Assembly (NCBI GenBank): GCA_023261345.1
Contig: JAHFPE010000001.1
Location: 1,963 to 19,075 of the forward strand
Origin: Candidatus Woesearchaeota archaeon
Lineage (GTDB): Archaea; Nanobdellota; Nanobdellia; Woesearchaeales; ARS49
Direction of reading: 5' to 3'
Length of the DNA: 17,113 nt
Below the pieces are notes generated by a model, which was given only the letters and a program-made list of their open reading frames with translations, searched no databases and was not told where the DNA came from. Within the stretch, counting starts at the first letter, position 1, and each line of letters begins with the position of its first letter. Of this stretch, positions 6,414 to 13,814 are shown in pieces. The position numbers were made by a program, and so were the translations under genes.

Positions 6414-7496
6414 TCAAAACAAATGCTTCATAAACTGAGTCAAGGTTGGTTTTGCAAGCAACAACTTGAACAAAAACTTACTAGGATACTCTCGTGGATG
6501 AGAAGACAAGATTCCTTTCACTTTTTCATCTTGCAAACTCATAATCAGTCTATTATGGTCTTCATCATCAAATTTATTCATTGTATCTCGCAACTTCTGA
6601 TGAATCCACAACTCTTTTGTTAATGGCTTGAGAAGCGTTTCATAATTCTTTTCATTAGTAATAGCATCAGCACACAACTTTCCAGAAAGCATCCCAGTAA
6701 TTATTCCACCACCAGTTGTGTTCTTAACAAGCCCACCTGCATCACCAACCAAATACACACGAGGGTCACTCCCTCCAACATGAGACATCTCACAAAATGA
6801 TGGGATTGGACCGCCTTGATAACTTAGCACAGTTTTTACGTGCTTTTGCATGAACGGTTCAAAAAATCTCTGCGGTTGATGCTGACTTGCAATTCCAACA
6901 CGTGCAACAGTGCTTGATTCAGGAACAACCCATGCGAAGAAGTCAGGACACACTTTTCCAAACCAAACATGAAAAATGTCAGGATCAAACTTCCCTGTGC
7001 CAGTCACTTGAATACCAAAATAATACTTCCTGCGATTGAGTAGGCCAGCAGCTTTGCCTACCGCACTTCTTGCGCCATCAGCACCAATCACAATATTTGA
7101 ATGCTTTTTCACTGAATCATTCTTGAATTTGAATACTGTATCTTTTCCTTCAAACTGCAAAAATCTATGTTCAGTATGCAGATTAACACCTGCCTTTACT
7201 GCACGATCTGCAAGAAACTTATCAAGTCCTGCACGATCAAGAACAAACTCTTGCAAAGGAATTGTGACTTCTTTTCCATTTGGCGCATGAACACAAACTC
7301 CCTTTAACTCGTTCAAAATTAAGTTGTGCTGGCGAGGAATTAAATCCCATAACACCTTTGTTACAAGACCAGTACAATGACATGGAATACCAACTTGCGA
7401 ATTTTCCTCATATACATCAACAGAGTAACCACTCTCAGCAAGTCCGTGCGCTGCCATCATACCACTTGGTCCACCACCAACAACTGAGATGTTCAT
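6414..7496 (-). CDS. Geranylgeranyl reductase-family FAD oxidoreductase
   Basis: The 360-residue protein belongs to the FAD-dependent geranylgeranyl reductase family, which saturates isoprenoid chains of archaeal membrane lipids; haloarchaeal members also act on the dolichol phosphate glycan carrier. Seen in the sequence: the dinucleotide-binding start MNISVVGGGPSG (residues 1-12), a PCHCTG motif at 38-43 equivalent to the family's Cys motif near the flavin, a GADGARS motif near 138-144, and the second FAD motif VYLVGDAGGLVKNTTGGG near 252-270. Length is slightly short for the family (about 390-450). I start it at the ATG at 7496: a longer reading from 7520 would begin inside the TATA box, and 7496 is the position expected for a leaderless transcript. 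It is followed on the same strand by the oligosaccharyltransferase gene, which fits a carrier-lipid role, though lipid reduction in general is equally possible. Confidence 0.9.
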   Translation of the reverse strand: MNISVVGGGPSGMMAAHGLAESGYSVDVYEENSQVGIPCHCTGLVTKVLWDLIPRQHNLILNELKGVCVHAPNGKEVTIPLQEFVLDRAGLDKFLADRAVKAGVNLHTEHRFLQFEGKDTVFKFKNDSVKKHSNIVIGADGARSAVGKAAGLLNRRKYYFGIQVTGTGKFDPDIFHVWFGKVCPDFFAWVVPESSTVARVGIASQHQPQRFFEPFMQKHVKTVLSYQGGPIPSFCEMSHVGGSDPRVYLVGDAGGLVKNTTGGGIITGMLSGKLCADAITNEKNYETLLKPLTKELWIHQKLRDTMNKFDDEDHNRLIMSLQDEKVKGILSSHPREYPSKFLFKLLLAKPTLTQFMKHLF

Positions 7497-7519
7497 AATC
7501 GTACAGTGCAGAAAGCTCA

Positions 7520-7528
7520 TTTATAAAA
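7520..7528 (-). promoter_or_regulatory. TATA box of the reductase gene
   Basis: TTTTATAAA on the minus strand, a near-perfect archaeal TATA box about 28 bases before the ATG at 7496. This fixes the gene's start downstream of the upstream in-frame ATG at 7520. Confidence 0.7.
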
Positions 7529-7645
7529 CTACTTCACGAATGTTCACGTTGTCTTTCAAGATTTGCTAATTGAATGAAGCAAAATTCTATTGCGCAGGTG
7601 GCGAACTCAGGAATCTTGGAGACAACTTGCGAGCGTTCGCATAAT

Positions 7646-7654
7646 CTTTAAAAA
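7646..7654 (+). promoter_or_regulatory. TATA box of the 848-residue protein operon
   Basis: CTTTAAAAA fits the archaeal TATA consensus. Transcription would begin near 7675, shortly before the GTG at 7689. A small hairpin GCGA-GCGT-TCGC (7629-7640) lies just upstream. The intergenic space is shared with the divergent reductase promoter. Confidence 0.6.
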
Positions 7655-7688
7655 CACCGACACTACTAAAGAGTAAATCTAGAAGTGG

Positions 7689-10235
7689 GTGGTTATTATT
7701 ACTAACAATTCAAGAACGAACACACAGGCATATGAGACAACGAGAATGTTCTGTGAGAAGTCAACTCTTGATCTTGCGCAACTAAGAATTCTTGAACAAG
7801 CGTACGAACAACGATGTGATGAATTCAGAATGAAAACTAATCATAAATTTGACGTTCCAAGAGCAAGCTATGTTGATTCTCTAAACGCAGTACGTGATGT
7901 CATAAATGCAAGAACACTCGGACAAAAAGCAGATCAATTAACATTATCATCATTGTCAAGTCCTTCAAACGTCCATTTTTTTGCAGATTACGCAAAACGA
8001 ATTACACAAAAAGCAGTCGCAGCAGCCCTGGTTGGTGCAGTCTCACTTTCAACACTATTATACACTCCTGTAGTTCGTGCGGATGACGTAGATGATCGAA
8101 GAGCAAGAATGCGAGAAGGAATCTCAAGAGCAGTACAATATTCAGACAAGAGAGAAGAATCAACATTAAGTAATCTATCAACTCCTACTTCTGCGACAGA
8201 TTCTTCAGACGCAGTCTCTTACGATCCTACTGAGAGAAACGAAAGAGGAAGTAGACGCACTCCATCAAACTCAAATGTAAATTCAAGCAACGTAAGTGGT
8301 TGTGGGGCATCGGCTTTACCATCAAAAGCAACAGCACAACTTCCACGTGCTTATGATTCTGATCCCGCGACGAATCCTGATGCGCCACTTGAGGGAGTAA
8401 TGATTCCTATTCCTAATGCATCAAAACCTTCTGCAACTCAACGTATTAAACAAGAAATTGAATTAAATATTGAGCCATATCAACAAAAAACACCTGTAAC
8501 TTTACGCTCGCCAACAGCACATACTACGATTGGTGGTTGTGGTAGCTACGGCGAACTAGAAATTGTTGCGAATGATTCACAAAATAAACTATCAAGCACA
8601 AGATCAACTTCCTCGCGTCCAACATATTCTCCTCCAGTAATAATATTACGTGGTCAAGAATCTTCAAGAGATGATGTACGTTCACAAAACAATTCTGCGC
8701 TTGGCATTTCATCCGAATGTCGTATTATGCAACTTGCAGGACCAAATGATCGGATGATTCTGAATACTGTTTTTTATCAACAAACTACCGCATTACCACC
8801 AGCGCCAGTTAAAACCTTTACAAGAAATCGTGGCGGTGACGAGCGAACACTTCCTTACAAAGAAAATAATCCACAAACAAGCGAACCAATGAAACCGTTA
8901 TTGCCAAGTATTGGAATAAAAAGAACCCCGGTCGTACTAGATGCTGACAAAAACGATACTAAGTGGTTTGCAAATGGTGTTGAAGGAAAGCATCATCCAA
9001 GATACGATTCCAGAGAAGAAATAAGAGCTGCGCATCAAGTTCAACCGAACAATAATTCAATGAAACCGTTATTGCCACGTTTTGGAATTAAACGAAATCC
9101 TCTCGTTAGAGATTTTCAAGGAAATGATCCTGCTTGGATCACAAATGGTGTTGAAGGAAAGCATCATCCAAGATACGATTCCAGAGAAGAAATAAGAGCA
9201 AGAATGCAACAAGGCACACCTTGCGCAAGAACCGCGGGAAATCATTCACTCGCAGAATTATTTTATGTAAACCAACGAAAACTTGGAGCAGATACAACTC
9301 AACGTGATGCAGATTTTGCAAAGATAACATCTTCCCCTCAAAATAAAAGTATCGATGAATGTTTTGCTGATACTTCAAACACAGTTGAATCTCATTTTAT
9401 GAAATACTCACTCGCATTAACTCGAGGAGACTTGAAAACTGTTAAGAAAGAAATAGATGGTATATACCAAGTAGCGGGTTCGAGTTTAACTGAAAACGCG
9501 GGAAAACTCGTATTTGATCAAAACCACAAATTAAAAAATGAGTTGCGGAAAGTTGTTAAAAAAGCAAACGCAGATGCTCGCTGGGATGAATATGATTTAG
9601 CAGATAGAGTAATTCGAAATCATAGAGAGAAAATCGTAAAACAAATAATTGAAAAATCTAATCTTAGCTCAATAGAGAGAATGAACGCTGGTTTGTATGC
9701 TACACGACAATTAGCAGAAGCTGCGACAACAGAAGAACGCAAATTTATAGGTTGGAGAATACTTAATGATATCATACAAGCGCCAGCAAACCTCGTTGTA
9801 AGAGACGTTTCACACTTAGCACACAAAAACAGACTACAACTAAACACGGCAGTTTTTGATCAGGCGGTTAATGAACACTTACTTAACCTTGGACTTGGAT
9901 ACGAAGGACCTAGAAATGACTATACAAAAATAGGAGAAAACATTCTTCATGCAGGAATTGATGCAGTAACAACTGTAGGACTCGCAGCTGGTGTGTGGGC
10001 AGGCGCTTCAGCAATAAGCGCAGGAAGTATCAAAGGACCTTCAGCACTAATTGGCGGCAATGGTAATGGCGGCATTTTCGGTGGAGAAGTCCAGCACGGT
10101 GGCATTGTCGGACATAGAAGCAGGAACGTCCGCTTCAATCCAGTTGGTGAAGGAAAATCGCTAATTAAGCGCAATAATGGATATCAGGGATTCAAGAAGA
10201 CAGGAGCATTCAGTTCGCAAAGGAGAACGAGATAA
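7689..10235 (+). CDS. Uncharacterised 848-residue exported/anchored protein with internal duplication
   Basis: I recognise no family. Visible parts: a 107-residue hydrophilic, helical N-terminal section; a hydrophobic segment at about 108-126 preceded by KR and followed by VVRADD, which looks like a signal sequence or signal anchor placed unusually far in; a long Ser/Thr/Asn/Pro-rich region (about 135-400) with two GCG motifs (SGCGAS near 208, GGCGSYG near 282); two tandem 57-residue repeats (401-457 and 458-514) of the form MKPLLPxxGIKR...NGVEGKHHPRYDSREEIRA; a charged helical region (about 560-760); and a Gly/Ala-rich segment with a possible second span (about 775-800) before a basic tail. 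GTG start at 7689 follows the TATA box; an ATG at 7746 is the alternative. The stop codon TAA abuts the ATG of the next gene, so the two are coupled. Confidence 0.82.
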   Translation: MVIITNNSRTNTQAYETTRMFCEKSTLDLAQLRILEQAYEQRCDEFRMKTNHKFDVPRASYVDSLNAVRDVINARTLGQKADQLTLSSLSSPSNVHFFADYAKRITQKAVAAALVGAVSLSTLLYTPVVRADDVDDRRARMREGISRAVQYSDKREESTLSNLSTPTSATDSSDAVSYDPTERNERGSRRTPSNSNVNSSNVSGCGASALPSKATAQLPRAYDSDPATNPDAPLEGVMIPIPNASKPSATQRIKQEIELNIEPYQQKTPVTLRSPTAHTTIGGCGSYGELEIVANDSQNKLSSTRSTSSRPTYSPPVIILRGQESSRDDVRSQNNSALGISSECRIMQLAGPNDRMILNTVFYQQTTALPPAPVKTFTRNRGGDERTLPYKENNPQTSEPMKPLLPSIGIKRTPVVLDADKNDTKWFANGVEGKHHPRYDSREEIRAAHQVQPNNNSMKPLLPRFGIKRNPLVRDFQGNDPAWITNGVEGKHHPRYDSREEIRARMQQGTPCARTAGNHSLAELFYVNQRKLGADTTQRDADFAKITSSPQNKSIDECFADTSNTVESHFMKYSLALTRGDLKTVKKEIDGIYQVAGSSLTENAGKLVFDQNHKLKNELRKVVKKANADARWDEYDLADRVIRNHREKIVKQIIEKSNLSSIERMNAGLYATRQLAEAATTEERKFIGWRILNDIIQAPANLVVRDVSHLAHKNRLQLNTAVFDQAVNEHLLNLGLGYEGPRNDYTKIGENILHAGIDAVTTVGLAAGVWAGASAISAGSIKGPSALIGGNGNGGIFGGEVQHGGIVGHRSRNVRFNPVGEGKSLIKRNNGYQGFKKTGAFSSQRRTR
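8887..9228 (+). repeat. 171-bp in-frame tandem duplication inside the 848-residue gene
   Basis: Units 8887-9057 and 9058-9228. The first 20 bases of each unit are identical (8887-8906 and 9058-9077) and a 58-base stretch is identical (8971-9028 and 9142-9199), while the sequence between them has diverged widely, although the encoded pattern GIKRxPxVxDxxxNDxxWxxNG is kept. Confidence 0.9.
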
Positions 10236-12428
10236 ATGAGATTCGCAGTACTTCTTCTTGTGTTTTTGCTTCTCATTCCATCAACTCTTGCACTTGTTGA
10301 TGTGACGTACAAGTTCAACAAACAAGCTGTTGAAGTTTCAGCATACAATTGTCTTGATACTGGGTGTACCACTGTTACGCCATTTAGCGGTAGTTTTCCA
10401 AACGGACAAAGCACTACGAATGGACAACTCAAGATTCGTTACCCAAGTACGCTTGCTTCACAGTTCGGGTACGCAGTTTACTATGTAAGCCAAGGACAAA
10501 TACCCATCGAAGGTTGGGCAACATGGAGTTCGCTTGGAGATCCTGGACTATTCCAAACATCGTACAATTCAAATTTTCAACAAGTGCAAAACTGCAAGAG
10601 CACAATCGATAATTTTCAGGTCATAAATGCAGGACAACCAAATGTTCCTATTGTCATAAACACACAAGCTCGTCTTGATGCATCAACACATGCAGCATTC
10701 TTCCTCACACAAAATGAGGTCGGTTTTGTACCTCCACAATATAGAAATACATATTACAGTGCAGACACGCGAGTCACCCTCACAATTCGAGATGCGAACA
10801 ATAATATTGTGAATCAACAAGTACAGAATCTTGTCTTGTTTGCTGATGAAACACGCCAAGTACAATTCACATTTACTCCAACGACAGCAGGAAGTTATAC
10901 AGCAACAATTAGCACTGATGTCACAGATGACCAGTGTGTAACAGCAACACAACAAAGTTCAACAAAAGCATTCCAAATCCAAAATTCAACACCTGTTAAT
11001 CAATGTTACACACTACTCAACAATCTCGCACTCAGCAATCCATTCCCTAGAGTTGGAGAAGCAAGCGTCACAACATTCACAAAATTGAGTAATCACGCAG
11101 ATAATGCAGGAACACTGCACGCAGTTCCAACAACAGTAAGGTACCTTGTGCGAAGCCCAACAAGAACATTGCTTGATACAACAATTGATCTAGCTTCAAA
11201 TCCTACTACAACAGATTCAGTAACAAACTCATTCAGTTGGACACCCACAGAGTCAGGACAACATACAGTAACAGTAACTGGAACAGCAAACAGTCCACTC
11301 TGTCAAGGACTGCCTAACCCTTCAGAAACAGAAACACTCAATGTTGCAGTCAGTAATCAACCAACTTTCAACGTTCGATTTCAAATCAGCGACTCAAGAA
11401 ATGGCAGTGCAATACCAAACGTAACAGTTAGATTTGGAACTGTTTCAACAACTACTGATGGAACTGGACAAGCAATGTTTGCGAACGTGAGTCCAGGAAT
11501 ATATGACTATACATTATCCAATGCACAGTACAACACGCGATCTGGTAGCGTCACAGTAGTTAATAGTGATACAACACTGCTCCTCACAATGGATAGAACC
11601 AACGTTCCAGGACTGCACAACGTACTCTTCATACTCACAGATGCAATAACTCGAGTTCCTGTTCCAAATGCGCAAGTTGTTGCAGGAAGCAGCGCATTTA
11701 GCAATGCAAATGGACAAGCACTCATTCAAGGACTACCTGATGGAACATACCAATTCACTGCACAACATGCAGGATACCAAAGCGTAACAGGAACAGTGAC
11801 ACTAAGTGGCGCAGACCAAACAATAAATGTCAGCATGCTACCTCTTGCAAACGGAAGGTTCACTGCAACAGTCATAGTGGAAGATGCAAGCAACCACAGA
11901 CCTATTCAAGGCGCAAGTGTTGCAGTTGACGGATTATCAGGTACAACAGACACAACAGGTACTGCACGTTTATCCGGACTTGTACCGGGAGTTTATGCTG
12001 CATCCGCAAGCAAACAAGGATTTATCACAGCAACAACAACCACGCAAGTTGTAGACAAAGACATCACACTTCAATTTTCCTTACAATCAGTACAAGAAGA
12101 AGATCCTCAAGTTGGTATATTTGTTAGCTCCATACGAGTACCACGAGCATTTGAAGCACGTCCTTCGATGCCTGTAGAAGTCGCAGTAAACTTCGAAAAT
12201 AATGGAGATGTGCTCATTGAAGATATGCATGCAATGATCGTTAGCCAAGAACTTGGACTACGTGCAGCAGCAGGACCTTTTGATCTGTCTAAAAACCGAC
12301 GTATCACAAAACAATTCACTCTTGAACTTCCTTCTACAATAACACCCGGCACATATCCTGTAAGAATAACACTTTCAAAAGATAAAGAAAAACGCGTTCT
12401 GTATAGAGATGTTGAAGTACTTCGTTAA
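10236..12428 (+). CDS. Secreted multi-domain beta-sandwich protein with three carboxypeptidase-regulatory-like domains
   Basis: The 730-residue protein starts with a classical signal peptide (MRFAVLLLVFLLLIPSTLA). After an N-terminal section with paired Cys residues (about 39/44, 120 and 234) come Ig-like domains up to about 372, then three consecutive domains of the carboxypeptidase regulatory-like type (about 378-453, 461-535, 542-616). Each has the pattern 'xxPIxGAxVxVxGxxxxTDxxGxAxxxGLxPGxYxxxxxxxGY'. The last domain (about 625-730) resembles CARDB/S-layer adhesion modules. No C-terminal membrane span is present, so it is probably released or held by partners. Several Asn-X-Ser/Thr sites make it a plausible glycosylation substrate. 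AGGAGA at 10221-10226 serves as the ribosome binding site, and the ATG directly follows the stop codon of the upstream gene. An adhesin or cell-surface scaffold role is inferred. Confidence 0.92.
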   Translation: MRFAVLLLVFLLLIPSTLALVDVTYKFNKQAVEVSAYNCLDTGCTTVTPFSGSFPNGQSTTNGQLKIRYPSTLASQFGYAVYYVSQGQIPIEGWATWSSLGDPGLFQTSYNSNFQQVQNCKSTIDNFQVINAGQPNVPIVINTQARLDASTHAAFFLTQNEVGFVPPQYRNTYYSADTRVTLTIRDANNNIVNQQVQNLVLFADETRQVQFTFTPTTAGSYTATISTDVTDDQCVTATQQSSTKAFQIQNSTPVNQCYTLLNNLALSNPFPRVGEASVTTFTKLSNHADNAGTLHAVPTTVRYLVRSPTRTLLDTTIDLASNPTTTDSVTNSFSWTPTESGQHTVTVTGTANSPLCQGLPNPSETETLNVAVSNQPTFNVRFQISDSRNGSAIPNVTVRFGTVSTTTDGTGQAMFANVSPGIYDYTLSNAQYNTRSGSVTVVNSDTTLLLTMDRTNVPGLHNVLFILTDAITRVPVPNAQVVAGSSAFSNANGQALIQGLPDGTYQFTAQHAGYQSVTGTVTLSGADQTINVSMLPLANGRFTATVIVEDASNHRPIQGASVAVDGLSGTTDTTGTARLSGLVPGVYAASASKQGFITATTTTQVVDKDITLQFSLQSVQEEDPQVGIFVSSIRVPRAFEARPSMPVEVAVNFENNGDVLIEDMHAMIVSQELGLRAAAGPFDLSKNRRITKQFTLELPSTITPGTYPVRITLSKDKEKRVLYRDVEVLR

Positions 12429-12445
12429 GTTAACCTTATCACTTC

Positions 12446-12482
12446 ATTTTTAAACATTTTTTGGGCAAATTTGTTCCTTTTT
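12446..12482 (+). terminator. T-tract terminator after the 730-residue protein gene
   Basis: Three T runs (T6 at 12446-12451, T6 at 12457-12462, T5 at 12478-12482) follow the stop codon within 55 bases and precede the TATA box of the next unit. This is the usual form of an archaeal terminator. Confidence 0.5.
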
Positions 12483-12529
12483 AGCGGAGTTACTCAAAAC
12501 AACTACTAGCCAATGAATACGAACATAAG

Positions 12530-12538
12530 CTTTAAAAA
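12530..12538 (+). promoter_or_regulatory. TATA box of the second surface-protein operon
   Basis: CTTTAAAAA, 37-45 bases before the ATG at 12575. Transcription would begin near 12560, leaving a short leader that holds the AGGGGTTA ribosome binding site (12564-12571). Confidence 0.6.
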
Positions 12539-12574
12539 CGCGTCGTATGTTAATTACTCTAATAGGGGTTAATC

Positions 12575-13813
12575 ATGCGAAAACTACTCATACCATTCCT
12601 CATCATTCTTACGTTTGTTGCAAGCATTGCAAGCGTACACGCACAATTAGTTGTTGAAGGAGTAAAAGTAGACCAAATTGCTCTTAATCCTTCACCAACA
12701 CTAACAGTTCTTTCACTTGAAAGAGGACAAGAAATTGAAGTTGAAATTCGCATGTCTTCCTTAGTTGCAAGAAGCAATGTTGAAGTTCAAGCATTCATTT
12801 CAGGCTACGAATACAACAATGCAAATGGCATTTTTGATAGATCGCAAGTATTTGATATGCAGCCAAACACAACATACGTCAAACGACTCAACGTCAAACT
12901 TCCAACAGATACTGAAGTTGATTCGTACAAGCTACGGGTTCTTGTTTCAGACAGATTTAATTCAGAAGTCAGTTTAGACTACAATTTACGTATTGATGCA
13001 AAAAGGCACAGTATTGCATTCAAAGAAATACTTCTTAATCCTCAAAATTCAATAATGGCAGGACGTGCGTTACTTGCTACAGTGCGATTGGAAAATTACG
13101 GGCAACGATCAGAAAAAGATGTACGCGTACAAACAAGCATACCTGAATTAGGCGTTAGTGCAGTAGACTACATCAATGAAATCAAATATGAAGACCAAGA
13201 GCAAACAGAAGAACTCTATCTTAAAATTCCTGCTTGCGCAAACCATGGCACATACAACGTCATCACAAAAGTAACATACGAAAACGGAAGAACAACAATC
13301 ACAAAATCAGTACCTATCCAAATTCTTTCAGATGACACTTGCGATGAACAAACTCCAAACGTACCCAAGACACAAATCCTTGTGAATAACGCGCCACAAA
13401 CAATACACGTAGGAAGTCAACCTGCGCTATGGACAGTTACAATCACAAACAAAGAAAACACAGCTCAACAATATGCAATTTCTGTAACAGGAGAACCACA
13501 GGAAACAACAATCCATATACTTCCCACCACACTACTTGTTGTCCAACCAAAAACAACACAAATAGCAACTATTACTGCAACACCAACAGAAGAATCGCTC
13601 GCTAGCACATCAAACTTGGCACTCACAGTAACTGCACAAGATTCAGTTGCGCAAACAACATACCTTCCACTCACAATTATTCCCGCGCCATCTCGCGATG
13701 CTACACCAGTGCTTGAAACACTCTTAGTAGTTCTTGTACTCATTGCAGTAGTACTTGCGATACTCCTCATCATATCTCCAGGAAAAAAACAAAACATCCA
13801 GACCTACTATTAG
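12575..13813 (+). CDS. Membrane-anchored S-layer-type domain protein
   Basis: This 412-residue protein has a signal peptide (MRKLLIPFLIILTFVASIASVHA, cut before QLVVEG) and one C-terminal span (about residues 381-401) followed by a short basic tail, so nearly all of it lies outside the cell. The outer part is built of beta-sandwich modules of the kind grouped as archaeal S-layer/CARDB-like domains: about 25-145, 146-250 (with the pattern 'VRLENYGQRSEKDVRVQTSIPELGV'-like 'tether' strand and two Cys residues near 220 and 255) and 260-370. AGGGGTTA before the ATG is the ribosome binding site. The next gene starts one base after its stop codon. It may be a subunit of a surface complex with its neighbour. 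No enzyme motif is seen. Confidence 0.92.
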   Translation: MRKLLIPFLIILTFVASIASVHAQLVVEGVKVDQIALNPSPTLTVLSLERGQEIEVEIRMSSLVARSNVEVQAFISGYEYNNANGIFDRSQVFDMQPNTTYVKRLNVKLPTDTEVDSYKLRVLVSDRFNSEVSLDYNLRIDAKRHSIAFKEILLNPQNSIMAGRALLATVRLENYGQRSEKDVRVQTSIPELGVSAVDYINEIKYEDQEQTEELYLKIPACANHGTYNVITKVTYENGRTTITKSVPIQILSDDTCDEQTPNVPKTQILVNNAPQTIHVGSQPALWTVTITNKENTAQQYAISVTGEPQETTIHILPTTLLVVQPKTTQIATITATPTEESLASTSNLALTVTAQDSVAQTTYLPLTIIPAPSRDATPVLETLLVVLVLIAVVLAILLIISPGKKQNIQTYY

Positions 13814-13814
13814 C

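Noticed and set aside
7497..7520. Upstream ATG of the reductase (8 additional residues)
   Set aside because: It overlaps the TATA box, so it would not be in the transcript.
12497..12520. ACTACTAGCCAATGAATACG as a fourth copy of the repeat near 2500
   Set aside because: Only partial similarity and no associated A-tract; likely chance in A/T-rich intergenic sequence.
13755..13814. Twenty-residue N-terminal extension of the 801-residue protein
   Set aside because: It overlaps the membrane-span codons of the previous gene and would bury the signal peptide; the ATG at 13815 is better.
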